Positions 13,138 through 21,813 of a stretch of 27,717 bases of DNA are shown here, piece after piece. Every line of letters starts with the position of its first letter. Positions within the stretch are counted from its first letter, which is position 1. The notes below the pieces were generated by a model. The model was not told where the DNA came from. It saw only the letters and a program-made list of their open reading frames with translations, and did not search any database. A program made the position numbers and the translations under genes. This DNA is from a virus. The DNA lies in IMG/VR virus record IMGVR_UViG_3300033144_002846, positions 1 to 27,717 of that record. One strand, written 5' to 3'.

Positions 13138-14333
13138 TGGCAAGAAAAAAAGATAGCACAGTAAAAGCAGAAGCGACAGCTAGACTGCAAAAAGAAAAAT
13201 TAAGCGACCCAAAAGCAATAAGTCATATGACTTCTGCTATTTGGGATACCCCAGCTAACAGCTACAATGTTGCGAATCCTTGGAGAGATGCTCCGTATAA
13301 TAAGCCAAAAGCAGGAGCACTTACAGCAAAAGAGTATGAGGAAGTAGTAGACAGATGTAGGTATTTTTATAGAAAAGACCCCATAGCTGGTACTACAATA
13401 GATAAATTAATAGAACTTGGTGTTAATGAATTAATCATTGATAAGGGGTCACTTTCAGACAATCAGTATAGAATATTAGAAGGAATAAAGCCACAAATCA
13501 TTGATTTTCTACAGGAGGGAGCACAGGAGTTCCTTGTTTCTGGATTAGTGGTTCCATCCATTACTTTTGAATGGAAAAAGAAATCTTATCTAGAAGATAT
13601 GGGAGTAAAGAAATATCCTAAAGCATGGCTACCTAAAGATATGTGGTTTAGAAATCCTAAGAATATTGAATTAAAAGATTCCTTTATTTCTAGAGAGCCT
13701 AGATATTACGTAAATATTCCTACAGAATATTTAAAACTCCTACAAGAGTCTCTAACACCAACTACACAAGAAGATTCAAAAACTGTAACAGATTTTCTAA
13801 CCTCATATCCAGGATTTGTAGAACAAATTAAATCAGGAAATAGAAAGATTCTTTTGAAAGACGAGCATAGCTTATTTATTAGAAGAAAACCAATGGTTGA
13901 TACGCCGTATCCAACACCATATCTATATTCTGCACTTGAGTCTTTAGAACACAAAAGAAACATTCGTGCTATGGACTTTGCACTAGCATCCAGAGTAATT
14001 GAAGCTATACAAATATTTAAACTTGGGGATAAGGATTTTCCTTTAACACAGGAAACAGAATATCAGCTGGAAGACTTAAAAGCTCAAATTAGTTCAAGAT
14101 ATGCAGTATCACCAGCTAGTGTAGAAAGAGTATTTCAACTGTTTGGAAACCATACCCTTGATGTTAATTGGGTAATACCTCCAGTAGAGGCTCTTTTGAG
14201 CAATGACAAATACAAAGAAGTAAATAACGACATCATCTACGCTTTAGGTTTTCCAAGAGTAAAAGAAGTGGGTCAGCAGACCATGACTTCGCAACCCTTT
14301 CTCCTATTGCTACAATGGAGAACTTTAGAGTAA
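13137..14333 (+). CDS. Portal protein, N-terminal part of a frame-broken gene
   Basis: The ATG at 13137 overlaps the terminase stop as TAATG (a TTG at 13128 is rejected). About 376 residues read as a siphovirus portal: helical start, long alpha-beta body, DKYKEVNNDIIYALGFPRV near the end. After the AAAA at 14261-14264 the frame continues with a stretch (EVGQQTMTSQPFLLLLQW) that does not look like portal and stops at 14333. In the -1 frame, the expected portal sequence goes on (RSGSADHDFATLSPIATMENF) into the next open frame. The portal is the DNA gate of the capsid and should be about 500 residues; the joined reading gives 517. Confidence 0.85.
   Translation: MARKKDSTVKAEATARLQKEKLSDPKAISHMTSAIWDTPANSYNVANPWRDAPYNKPKAGALTAKEYEEVVDRCRYFYRKDPIAGTTIDKLIELGVNELIIDKGSLSDNQYRILEGIKPQIIDFLQEGAQEFLVSGLVVPSITFEWKKKSYLEDMGVKKYPKAWLPKDMWFRNPKNIELKDSFISREPRYYVNIPTEYLKLLQESLTPTTQEDSKTVTDFLTSYPGFVEQIKSGNRKILLKDEHSLFIRRKPMVDTPYPTPYLYSALESLEHKRNIRAMDFALASRVIEAIQIFKLGDKDFPLTQETEYQLEDLKAQISSRYAVSPASVERVFQLFGNHTLDVNWVIPPVEALLSNDKYKEVNNDIIYALGFPRVKEVGQQTMTSQPFLLLLQWRTLE
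14256..14282 (+). other. Frameshift position inside the portal gene
   Basis: The reading switches from frame 0 (GFPRVK) to the -1 frame (RSGSADHDF) at the run AAAA, 14261-14264. One extra A restores a single 517-codon frame from 13137 to 14689. There is no canonical X-XXY-YYZ slippery heptamer here, so a missing base in an A-run (assembly or real mutation) is more likely than programmed shifting. Confidence 0.75.
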
Positions 14334-14689
14334 AGCTACTTAGAATTGCAAAATACATCTTTGACGAAGTAGTAAAGAAAAATGATTTAGGAGACTATGG
14401 TGGAGTAAGGTTTGAAAAAATCAACCTAGTAAAATTTGAAGACCTGTCAGTTGCACTCCTAGCTCTATATGAAAAAGGCAATATTTCTAGAAGCTCTATT
14501 TCAGAATTTTATGGTTACAACTGGGATGAAGAAGTTCACGCTAGAAAGGAAGAAAAAGATTTATTAGAAGAATTAGGCTTAGATGAGTACAATCCACAAC
14601 CATTTGATAAACCAGCAGATACACCTAATGATATCAAACCAGATGTGGAATCTACTGAAAACGAGCCAGAATCAACAAAAAAGGAGTAA
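14315..14689 (+). CDS. Portal protein, C-terminal part
   Basis: 124 codons counted from an internal ATG at 14315 (MENFRVKLLRIAKYIFDEVV). There is no ribosome site before this ATG, and the same frame is open further upstream with portal-like sequence (DHDFATLSPIAT), so it is the tail of the portal gene and not a separate gene. The end is acidic and Pro-rich, typical of portal C-termini. The protease-scaffold gene follows after three bases. Confidence 0.8.
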   Translation: MENFRVKLLRIAKYIFDEVVKKNDLGDYGGVRFEKINLVKFEDLSVALLALYEKGNISRSSISEFYGYNWDEEVHARKEEKDLLEELGLDEYNPQPFDKPADTPNDIKPDVESTENEPESTKKE

Positions 14690-14692
14690 AAA

Positions 14693-15706
14693 ATGACAGA
14701 ATTTATCAAGATTTCATCAGATATGATACAATATAGTATAGATAATAGTGAAAAGGTTAATGAATCCTTTGCCTCTTTATTACTTAATCCTAATGTAACA
14801 TGGGCTAAGTTCATCCTCACTGACGATGAACCTAATGGGAATAAAGTAAGAATTCCGAAAGAGGAGTTTAGTAACATTATCAATTCTGGTATCCACATGC
14901 CTATAAAAATGACCCTTGGAAAGATTGAAGGACATGAAGCATCGATGCCTATTGGTGTGATTACCCACCTGAAAGAGGTTGGAAATCGCATTGAAGGACT
15001 TGCTGCTCTGTGGAACAGTGAAAGACCAGAAGATATCGGATTACTAAGAGAAAAGAAAGATAATGACGAAACACTAAATATTTCTTGGGAAATTGGTTAT
15101 ACAATGACCAGTGACAGCGAAAAATATGAAGGTGTAATGGACCTTTACCACACAGTCTTAAAGGCAGCTACTCTTGTAGAGACACCTGCCTATGAGGGTC
15201 GCACAACTATTCTTGCATTAGCAGAAATGGAGAAAAAAGATATGGAAGAGAAAGAATTAAAAATCGAAGAATTGGAAAAGTCTTTGACTGAGTTGCAAGA
15301 GGAAAAAGAGGAATTACTAGAAAAACTCGACAATTCAATTGCATCAGTACAAGAACTTTCTACTGAAATCGCAGAATTAAAAGAGTTTAAAGTTGAAGTG
15401 GAATCAGAAAGAGAACAAGCAGAAAAAATGTCAGGTATCAAACTTCAGTTTACTGAAGCTGGTATCGTAAAGGAAGATGAGTACTTTGTAGAAAACTCAG
15501 AAACCTTACTTGCCATGGATGAAGCCTCTCTAAAGTTCCTAATTGCAGAAGTTTTAGCTTTCGGAAAAGCAGTTGAGAAGGCAAAAGAAGATGCTGAACT
15601 AGAAGAAAGAGAAGAAACTCTTCCGCCTATTCTAGGCGAAGAAGATGCAGAACTAGATGCTAGTAAACTTGCTAATTTCCTTAAATTCGGAAAAGATAAA
15701 GAGTAA
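14693..15706 (+). CDS. Prohead protease fused to a scaffold domain
   Basis: 337 residues. The first 175 look like a phage prohead maturation protease: NSGIHMPIKMTLGKIEGHEA (64-83) with His68/His81 as candidates, then NISWEIGYT (129-137) with candidate nucleophile Ser131, then a LKAATLVETPAYEG strand (156-169). From 176 to about 255 is a long Glu/Lys coiled coil, followed by an acidic segment and a final basic tip (LANFLKFGKDKE), as in scaffolding proteins. It would organise capsid assembly and then cleave itself and the capsid precursor. Catalytic residues are proposed from pattern only. It lies between portal and capsid, the usual place. Confidence 0.75.
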   Translation: MTEFIKISSDMIQYSIDNSEKVNESFASLLLNPNVTWAKFILTDDEPNGNKVRIPKEEFSNIINSGIHMPIKMTLGKIEGHEASMPIGVITHLKEVGNRIEGLAALWNSERPEDIGLLREKKDNDETLNISWEIGYTMTSDSEKYEGVMDLYHTVLKAATLVETPAYEGRTTILALAEMEKKDMEEKELKIEELEKSLTELQEEKEELLEKLDNSIASVQELSTEIAELKEFKVEVESEREQAEKMSGIKLQFTEAGIVKEDEYFVENSETLLAMDEASLKFLIAEVLAFGKAVEKAKEDAELEEREETLPPILGEEDAELDASKLANFLKFGKDKE

Positions 15707-15718
15707 CGGAGGAATAAA

Positions 15719-16300
15719 ATGAGATTTAGAAAGATTGCTGATAGCATTGGAGCAGTAGCAGTAGAGGAGATTGTTGAAGGTCGTATGTGTGTTATAGTGG
15801 AACATTCCGAAGACGTTAACTATGGAAGTAGAGTTGACTTGGTTGGTTGTAGAGTTCCCGCCACAACAAACGAAGCATTAGAAGCAGTTTATTTAGCTGC
15901 CTTCTCTGTAGTTCAACAAGAACCCCCAATTTATGTAAATTACCCAGCTAACCCAGGAAACATGAGACAAGGGTTTAATGGAGCAAGTAATTTACCTTTC
16001 AATGCAGACGTATACACAACTGCACCAAGTATGTTGCAAGGAAGAACTATTCCTTCTGGAGCACTCGTTGCTCTACATGCTGGTGGAACATACACTGTAA
16101 CTAGTGGAAACTATGTTTACAGTGCAAGCCTAGTACCAGGAGCAAGATGTGACGTAACAGACACAAATTCTGATGGTGCTGGAGAGGGTGGAAAACTAGA
16201 GTACGTTGGTACAGCAGGTATTGCAGCTGGGCAAATTGCGACAGTTATTCATCACGATACAGTAAAAAGAGAATTAACATTCAGAACTAGACAACCCTAA
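15719..16300 (+). CDS. Putative capsid decoration protein
   Basis: 193 residues after CGGAGGAATAAA. It is rich in Gly, Ala, Val and Thr with predicted beta structure, for example SGALVALHAGGTYTVTSGN and GIAAGQIATVIHHD. Proteins of this type between scaffold and capsid genes often decorate or stabilise the head. The two Cys are isolated. No direct family motif; the call is from position and composition. Confidence 0.5.
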   Translation: MRFRKIADSIGAVAVEEIVEGRMCVIVEHSEDVNYGSRVDLVGCRVPATTNEALEAVYLAAFSVVQQEPPIYVNYPANPGNMRQGFNGASNLPFNADVYTTAPSMLQGRTIPSGALVALHAGGTYTVTSGNYVYSASLVPGARCDVTDTNSDGAGEGGKLEYVGTAGIAAGQIATVIHHDTVKRELTFRTRQP

Positions 16301-16329
16301 GTTTCCGTAATGTTTAGGAGAGTAAATTA

Positions 16330-17238
16330 ATGGAAAAAAATAAATACAACGAAGCTATCGCTTCTCTTATGACTGATAAAGAAAAGAGAGATGAATTAGC
16401 TGAACTACTTGTTGAGTTCATTGACCCAGGACATATCACAACTGATTTTGTCGGCATGTTGCTCAACTCACGTGCAATGAAAGAAGGGGATGCGTTAGTA
16501 AAGAAAGTACGCAAGGGCATTAATGTGCGAACATTAGTACCTGGAACTGTACACTTGGCTGACGAATTCACAATCGTTGAACGTCTTCACTACTCACTTG
16601 ATGGGGCTGACATCAAAGTTACTGCCTCTGAGTGGGAACTAAATTCTGGTGAATTGGGAACAATTGAAAGAATTCGTGAAGAAATGCTAAAAACCCTAAA
16701 AGACTATTACCAAAACAAAGTTTTCGCTGCCCTTACATCCGTATGGACAGGCGGAAATACACCTGATAACTACGCTGCAATAGGTGGTTCAGTGACAGCA
16801 CTAGGTCTCGAAACTGCGATTCAACAAATTTCGCAAACAATCGGTGGACCAATTGTTGTTGCGGGTGTGAGAAGCGTATTGAACCCTATCACCAAATTTG
16901 GTGCATTTTGGGACGATGGCAACTCCGCAGTTGTGGGTGTAGACTCACAACTTGAAAAAGTTATGGCTGAGGGTATGTTAGGAAAATACTACGGTGCAGA
17001 AATTGTTGTAATCGACCAAGATTGGGATTACCCTGATTCCTACGGTGCATTAGTACCTACAAACAAGATTCTTGTTATGGGTAAAAATGTCGGTGAGTTT
17101 ATTACTTACGGGGACATCAAGGAAAAACAATATACTGACCCAAGACCAACTCCTCCACAATGGTTCTTTGAAATCTACCAACAATTTGGTATGATTATCG
17201 ACAAAGCGGAAGGAATTTACGTCATTGAGATTACCTAA
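16330..17238 (+). CDS. Major capsid protein (HK97 fold)
   Basis: 302 residues after TTTAGGAGAG. A helical N-terminal arm (1-60), a RTLVPGTVHLADEFTIVERL segment, the long helix region (IERIREEMLKTLKDYYQNKV) and a beta-rich C-terminus (EFITYGDIKEKQYTDPRPTP, ending AEGIYVIEIT) fit HK97-type capsid proteins. It has no large N-terminal delta domain, which fits a scaffold supplied by the protease-scaffold gene. A perfect hairpin follows the stop by 16 bases. Confidence 0.88.
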   Translation: MEKNKYNEAIASLMTDKEKRDELAELLVEFIDPGHITTDFVGMLLNSRAMKEGDALVKKVRKGINVRTLVPGTVHLADEFTIVERLHYSLDGADIKVTASEWELNSGELGTIERIREEMLKTLKDYYQNKVFAALTSVWTGGNTPDNYAAIGGSVTALGLETAIQQISQTIGGPIVVAGVRSVLNPITKFGAFWDDGNSAVVGVDSQLEKVMAEGMLGKYYGAEIVVIDQDWDYPDSYGALVPTNKILVMGKNVGEFITYGDIKEKQYTDPRPTPPQWFFEIYQQFGMIIDKAEGIYVIEIT

Positions 17239-17254
17239 TAGGTAATTGTAATAA

Positions 17255-17288
17255 AGACTGGGATGTGGGTTTTACTACATCCCAGTCT
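17255..17288. terminator. Perfect 12-bp hairpin after the capsid gene
   Basis: AGACTGGGATGT (17255-17266) pairs perfectly with ACATCCCAGTCT (17277-17288), loop of 10. On the + strand it is not followed by a T-run, so it may be a weak attenuator or an mRNA-end stabiliser. On the - strand it is followed by TTTATTAC, more like a terminator for antisense transcription. Confidence 0.55.
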
Positions 17289-17319
17289 CTAAACTTAATA
17301 AATAGGAAAGGAGATTAGA

Positions 17320-17832
17320 ATGCCAGAAAAAACAGTTTCACCAGATGCTTTTGCTAAGATGCAAACAGGAAACCCTGTAGCAGTTTACAAAAAAGCTATT
17401 CTAGGAAAAGTTGAAGTTTCTGTTGTAAATCCATTTAACGGAGTACCAGAATCAATTATCTTACAAGGAAACCCCTCCAAGAACTCTGAGGGTTGCTTTG
17501 TAGAAGCCTGGTCACAAAAGGAAGAAGTTTTTTTTGAAAGACAAAACAAATCCCTCTTTAAGCAGGGATATCTTGTTAAATTGGAAGCAAAAGTAAAACC
17601 ACAGCCTAAAGGCGAAGCAGTGAAAAGTTACGAAGAATATTCCAGAGAAGTAATTGAAGGAATTGTAACTGCCCCATTCATGAAGTTTAAGAAAGACCTC
17701 AACGAGATTGATTCTGAACCAGTGCTTTACAGGGTTCTTACAGTAGCTGAAGAGCTAGAAAGACCTGAAAAGACAATGGTGCATATTAGGCAAAGGTTAA
17801 CAGAAGTACAGCAAAAAGACAGTCAACCGTAA
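17320..17832 (+). CDS. Hypothetical head-region protein
   Basis: 170 residues after GGAAAGGAG. Mixed beta and helical, with no motif I recognise. It lies between the capsid and the first connector gene, separated from capsid by the hairpin, and probably is a minor head or assembly protein. Function not assigned. Confidence 0.7.
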   Translation: MPEKTVSPDAFAKMQTGNPVAVYKKAILGKVEVSVVNPFNGVPESIILQGNPSKNSEGCFVEAWSQKEEVFFERQNKSLFKQGYLVKLEAKVKPQPKGEAVKSYEEYSREVIEGIVTAPFMKFKKDLNEIDSEPVLYRVLTVAEELERPEKTMVHIRQRLTEVQQKDSQP

Positions 17833-17850
17833 GCAAAAGAGTTATAAACT

Positions 17851-18339
17851 ATGCCAGTACGCTCTAGTAATTTAGATTACTTAATAGATGCATTAAGATT
17901 ACAACTATACGATATTGATTCTTCCGCATACAGATACGAAGATTCTTGGTTACGCACTTCCTTGGTAGCAGGAGTGAAAGCTCTTATGCCTTGGTGGAAT
18001 GACAAATATGTTATTGATAGTAGCAACGATGTAGCAAGAAACACAGTAGCTAATGGGTGGAGGACTTCAGACTATAAGTATGATTCTCCACCTATAGTAC
18101 AAGTATCGGATGAAAGACCTATAATACTAATGGCATCCCTTATTATCAAAGGTGGAACCTTAGAAAATAATGCGTGGGATTATGGTTCTTGGAAGGACGA
18201 TGAAATATCATTCTCAAATATTGAGGGGGGCAAACAGAAAAACGCCTCACTTAAGAGAGATTTTGAGGAACTGTCGGGGTATCTAACCCCACCAACTAAA
18301 AAGTTGGCACAGACCTTCAAAAGAGACTTAATTAATTAA
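17851..18339 (+). CDS. Putative head-tail connector (adaptor)
   Basis: 162 residues. LDYLIDALRLQLYDIDSSAYRYEDSWLRTSLV and further helices resemble the small helical adaptor (gp6/gp15-like) that docks under the portal in siphoviruses. Position after the capsid fits. No strong ribosome site; AAAGAG lies about 13 bases before the ATG. Confidence 0.6.
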   Translation: MPVRSSNLDYLIDALRLQLYDIDSSAYRYEDSWLRTSLVAGVKALMPWWNDKYVIDSSNDVARNTVANGWRTSDYKYDSPPIVQVSDERPIILMASLIIKGGTLENNAWDYGSWKDDEISFSNIEGGKQKNASLKRDFEELSGYLTPPTKKLAQTFKRDLIN

Positions 18340-18361
18340 AGAGACAAAAGGAAAGGAAAAT

Positions 18362-19537
18362 ATGAAAGGGTTATTTATCAGTGACGGTGTTACTCCCACT
18401 GGATTTTCAAGGGTAGCACACGGCATTATTGAGAACTTACCAGAAGATTGGCATCTTGACCACATAGCGATTAACTATCGAGGAGACCCTCACAAATATA
18501 AACATAACATCTACCCCGCCAGTCTTGGTGGAGATTTATGGGGTTTCAACAGGATTAAGGAATTTAAAGACAATGAATACGATTTTGTCTTTATTCTAAA
18601 TGATATTTGGGTAATTTCCGAATACCTAAGGGTGTTCAAAGACTTAGAAGAAACAGTAGAAGGGTATGTTGCACCTCCTATAGTTGCCTATTTCCCTGTA
18701 GACGGTACTGATTTCTCTGCACAATGGTTTGAGAATTTTGACCTTGTAAAGACAGCAGTAGTATACACAGAGTTTGGTAGAAGAGTTTGTTCAGAGGTTA
18801 TGCCAGAGATGGACTTTGAAATTATTCCTCATGGAACGGACTTAGAAGTATTCTACCCATTAGGTGATAAGTTAGAAGTAAGAAAAGAGTACTTTGAGAG
18901 AAATCCAGAATTGTGGGAAAGCTTTATTGTACTTAACGTAAATAGAAACCAACCAAGAAAACGTATTGATGTTGCACTTGAGGGTTTTGCAGAGTTTGTT
19001 CAAGATAAGCCAGATAATGTTAAATACTACCATCATGCAGGTATAAAAGACTCAGGATGGGACGTTCTAAATCTTAGCACAAAGCTCGGAATACAGCATA
19101 GAGTTATCCTAACTAACACAATAAAAGGTAACCAAAAAGTAACTCTACCAGAACTAAACATGATTTATAACTGTGCTGACATTGGAATAAATACTTCAAC
19201 TGGAGAAGGTTGGGGACTTTGTTCAACAGAAGGTGCTGCTTGTGGAATTCCACAGATTGTACCAAATCACAGTGCTTGTACAGAACTATTTGAAGATGTG
19301 GGCATTCTTATCCCCGTAAACCAATATTTATGGAGTCCTGAAACATTAGTAAAAGGTGGACTTGTTCACCCCGCAGATGTTGCAGAGTCTTTAGAAATCC
19401 TGTATCAAAATCAGGAACTACGGGAAATGTTGGGGAGAGAGAGCTATAAAAAATTCACTTCCAAAGAGTATGTTTGGAAAGATATAGCCAAGAAATGGCA
19501 AAAGATTTTTGAAAGATATGGCAATAACATTTCCTAG
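18362..19537 (+). CDS. GT4-type (GT-B fold) glycosyltransferase
   Basis: 391 residues after AAAGGAAAGGAAAAT. N-terminal Rossmann-like half with GFSRVAHGII at 14-23; C-terminal half with LNVNRNQPRKRID (191-203), the donor-binding Arg/Lys region, and the EX7E motif Glu282...Glu290 in TGEGWGLCSTEGAACGIPQI (280-299). These are typical for retaining family 4 glycosyltransferases using nucleotide-sugars. It lies inside the connector genes, so a virion protein or the phage's own DNA or host surface may be the acceptor; none can be chosen from sequence. Its end overlaps the next gene by 20 bases. Confidence 0.88.
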   Translation: MKGLFISDGVTPTGFSRVAHGIIENLPEDWHLDHIAINYRGDPHKYKHNIYPASLGGDLWGFNRIKEFKDNEYDFVFILNDIWVISEYLRVFKDLEETVEGYVAPPIVAYFPVDGTDFSAQWFENFDLVKTAVVYTEFGRRVCSEVMPEMDFEIIPHGTDLEVFYPLGDKLEVRKEYFERNPELWESFIVLNVNRNQPRKRIDVALEGFAEFVQDKPDNVKYYHHAGIKDSGWDVLNLSTKLGIQHRVILTNTIKGNQKVTLPELNMIYNCADIGINTSTGEGWGLCSTEGAACGIPQIVPNHSACTELFEDVGILIPVNQYLWSPETLVKGGLVHPADVAESLEILYQNQELREMLGRESYKKFTSKEYVWKDIAKKWQKIFERYGNNIS

Positions 19538-19970
19538 TGATACAAAAGATAAAATAGATGATATTAGAGATGCGATTGGTAGAACAATAACATTCAATTC
19601 ATTGGCAAGGAACACAGCCTGTACAACTTCTGGCTGTAGTCTAGACCCAGTAACAAATGTTTCTACTAACTCTTTTTGTCCTACTTGTGGCGGAGAATAT
19701 TGGACTGATGTAATATCAGGATACCCAATAACCGCACACATAAGATGGAATAGTATGGATAAAGGGGTTGGTTATTCTGCTGGGGAATTATTCGAGGGAG
19801 AATGTCGTGCACAAATTGAGTACACCACAGAAAATATAACTATAATTGATACCTCTGAGACAGTACAAGTAGATGAAAAACTTATGAGTATTGATAAGAG
19901 GATTTATAAAGGTGTACCAGAGTTGAACAGAATTGTTTTAATTCTAAATGAGGAGGAAAAGGATGTCTAA
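19518..19970 (+). CDS. Putative head-closure/neck protein with zinc motif
   Basis: 150 residues from the ATG at 19518, inside the end of the glycosyltransferase gene; the ribosome site (TGAAAG) is weak, so coupling is likely. CTTSGCSLD and CPTCGGEY give a C4 zinc site in the first half; the second half is beta-rich (a short barrel). Zinc-containing stopper/head-completion proteins of this size often follow the adaptor gene. Role inferred from order. Confidence 0.5.
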   Translation: MAITFPSDTKDKIDDIRDAIGRTITFNSLARNTACTTSGCSLDPVTNVSTNSFCPTCGGEYWTDVISGYPITAHIRWNSMDKGVGYSAGELFEGECRAQIEYTTENITIIDTSETVQVDEKLMSIDKRIYKGVPELNRIVLILNEEEKDV

Positions 19971-20196
19971 CAAAGCAGAAGGGGTGATAATTGAAGGACT
20001 GAATGTAATAGAGATTGTTAAGTTTCTTAGCAATAAAAATAAGAAGTACTTGGCAATAACCCTAAACAACATTGAGGACGTATTAGACCCTAATTCAGAA
20101 GATTACAAATTAATTAGAAAAGAAGTTCTTGATGGATTTAATGAGTTCACAAGAGCGATTGTTGAAGTATTATTTGGCGACCAGTTGGAAAAGTAA
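19963..20196 (+). CDS. Small hypothetical protein
   Basis: 77 residues; the ATG at 19963 follows GAGGAGGAAAAGG, and the longer frame from 19948 is not needed. Helical and acidic, no motif. It overlaps the gene before and abuts the gene after with no gap. Function unknown. Confidence 0.72.
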   Translation: MSNKAEGVIIEGLNVIEIVKFLSNKNKKYLAITLNNIEDVLDPNSEDYKLIRKEVLDGFNEFTRAIVEVLFGDQLEK

Positions 20197-21348
20197 ATGG
20201 CAGGGAAACATAGTTTAGAGCAGTGGAAAGACCAACTTACAGATGCTGCTAAGTCTTTTGGAACCCTTATTTCTCAAATAAAAAAATTAGAGGTTCTTGT
20301 AAAAGACTTAGCTAGGGAAGTAGCAGACTTTGAAGCTTCCGCCAGAAATGTAAGAACAGACCCTGAAAATATAATACTTGAAGAGATTTTAAATGGGCTA
20401 ATGGGAGAAACTACTTCTGAATTAAAAAAAGAATTCACTACTGCTAAAGAACAAACTTCTGGGGATATACAAGAAAAGATGCTTTCAAATCTTGTAAGAC
20501 TGGTTGGCTCTAAGCTCGTTCCAAAGGTTGACTATGACGGACGAAGCGTATTGATGGACTTGGAAACAGACTGTAACACAGCTTTTGGGGAAGTGGGAGA
20601 CTGGTTTAAAATAGTAGATGCAGTAAGAGTAACAAGGGCAAATAATCCAACAGCAAGAATGATTGGGTGGATGAAAATATTTGATGCTGGAGTACTAAAA
20701 AGAACCCCCTCTAAAAAAGGAAAGAAAAGAAGCAAGTGGAACAATAAAAGCGACCTTTCAGATATGTATAATAGTATTATTTCTGCAAGATATTCAGAAT
20801 TGGGGGATAGTGCCCCATATTGGTATTTTTTAGAGCATGGTAATATGGAATTTGTTGGGGGAGCTTTATACCCATACCCTGCATATGGAGCACCAGGAGC
20901 AGTAAGTACAGTAGAGGCTAGGATAATAAAAAAGGGAAATAACCTAATAAAAAAAGCTTCTACAGTAGAACTAAGAGTAGAAAAAGGATATAAAGCAAGG
21001 CTTTCTTTACTAGAGGATACTACAAACCTAATTGAGGATTTATATGACCAACTTGAAAATGATGAAGGAGAACTGGCTAAAGTAGCAGCCACTGTAAAAA
21101 GAGTAACTACAAATAGAGTTAATAAGCAGCTTACTACTTATAGAAGTCAAACAAGTTTACAAAATCTATCTAAAGAAGACGTAAGAACCTTAAGAGATAC
21201 AATACTTTCTAATATTTCAAACAAGGATAAATTTAAAGTAGATAGACTTTACCTTCCATCACTTGGAAAAGCAGTTAGGATAAAAGACTTATCAACAAAA
21301 ATGGAGCAGTATTTGACAGACTTAGGAATAGATGACGTAGGAACATAA
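20197..21348 (+). CDS. Putative neck/tail-completion protein
   Basis: 383 residues. N-terminal coiled coil (ISQIKKLEVLVKDLAREVAD), a middle region with PYWYFLEHGN (about 208-217) like the HK97 gp10-type neck proteins, in which an aromatic 'Y..flE.G' strand recurs, and a helical C-terminus. It lies between head-closure and tail-terminator genes, as gp10-like proteins do. Longer than the typical 120-150 residues of that family, so extra domains are present. It starts right at the previous stop with GGAAAAG... inside that stop region. Confidence 0.5.
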   Translation: MAGKHSLEQWKDQLTDAAKSFGTLISQIKKLEVLVKDLAREVADFEASARNVRTDPENIILEEILNGLMGETTSELKKEFTTAKEQTSGDIQEKMLSNLVRLVGSKLVPKVDYDGRSVLMDLETDCNTAFGEVGDWFKIVDAVRVTRANNPTARMIGWMKIFDAGVLKRTPSKKGKKRSKWNNKSDLSDMYNSIISARYSELGDSAPYWYFLEHGNMEFVGGALYPYPAYGAPGAVSTVEARIIKKGNNLIKKASTVELRVEKGYKARLSLLEDTTNLIEDLYDQLENDEGELAKVAATVKRVTTNRVNKQLTTYRSQTSLQNLSKEDVRTLRDTILSNISNKDKFKVDRLYLPSLGKAVRIKDLSTKMEQYLTDLGIDDVGT

Positions 21349-21349
21349 T

Positions 21350-21796
21350 ATGTATTTAGAAAGAAAACAAGAATTAAGTGTGTACTACTGGCTTGATGAT
21401 TTATTTGATGGAACAGGTGTAGATGTAGTAGACTCCTACTATGACGGGAATTTGGAAATACCACGGGTAGCAATCGTGGGTGGGGATATCGGTTCAACCC
21501 TACATGAGCTAGGAGGACAGGAAAGGTACGATAGAGTTTGGTGGTTAGAGATTTTTGGAAGCACCAAACAGCAAAGAGATGAGATTGGCTACAAAATATT
21601 CGGTGAAATAAGAGAAGAAGGTCATGTCCCTGTGTGGGATTATGACGAAGGATTTCCACCAGCTGTTAGCCCTAGCAGCCTTGGTTACATGGATATTGTA
21701 AAGCACCAATTCAGACCAAAAAATTATGATACGGAACTTCAGGATTTATTGGACTGGCGTGCAACAGTAGCGATTCATTCAAGATATATAGCTTAA
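21350..21796 (+). CDS. Putative tail terminator protein
   Basis: 148 residues, one base after the previous stop. ERYDRVWWLEIFGSTKQQRD and the end DWRATVAIHSRYIA (alpha-beta pattern) fit the tail terminator family, which caps the tail tube and joins it to the head. It directly precedes the tail tube gene, as expected. The ribosome site is weak, so coupling is probable. Confidence 0.62.
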   Translation: MYLERKQELSVYYWLDDLFDGTGVDVVDSYYDGNLEIPRVAIVGGDIGSTLHELGGQERYDRVWWLEIFGSTKQQRDEIGYKIFGEIREEGHVPVWDYDEGFPPAVSPSSLGYMDIVKHQFRPKNYDTELQDLLDWRATVAIHSRYIA

Positions 21797-21813
21797 CATT
21801 TTAGGAGGAATTA

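Noticed and set aside
14315-14689. Independent small gene after portal
   Set aside because: No ribosome site before its ATG, and portal-like sequence continues upstream of that ATG in the same frame; it is the end of the portal gene.
539-16326. Near-identical 18-mer (TAATGTTTAGGAGAGTAA and one-mismatch copy) at about 539-556 and 16308-16325
   Set aside because: One copy is the ribosome site of the capsid gene and the other lies in reverse of an unrelated gene start; a match of this length is not surprising in AT-rich DNA of this size.
20532-21092. 186-codon minus-strand frame under the neck protein gene
   Set aside because: Shadow of a well-supported + strand gene in a compact rightward operon; the Ser/Phe/Leu-rich product has no recognisable features.
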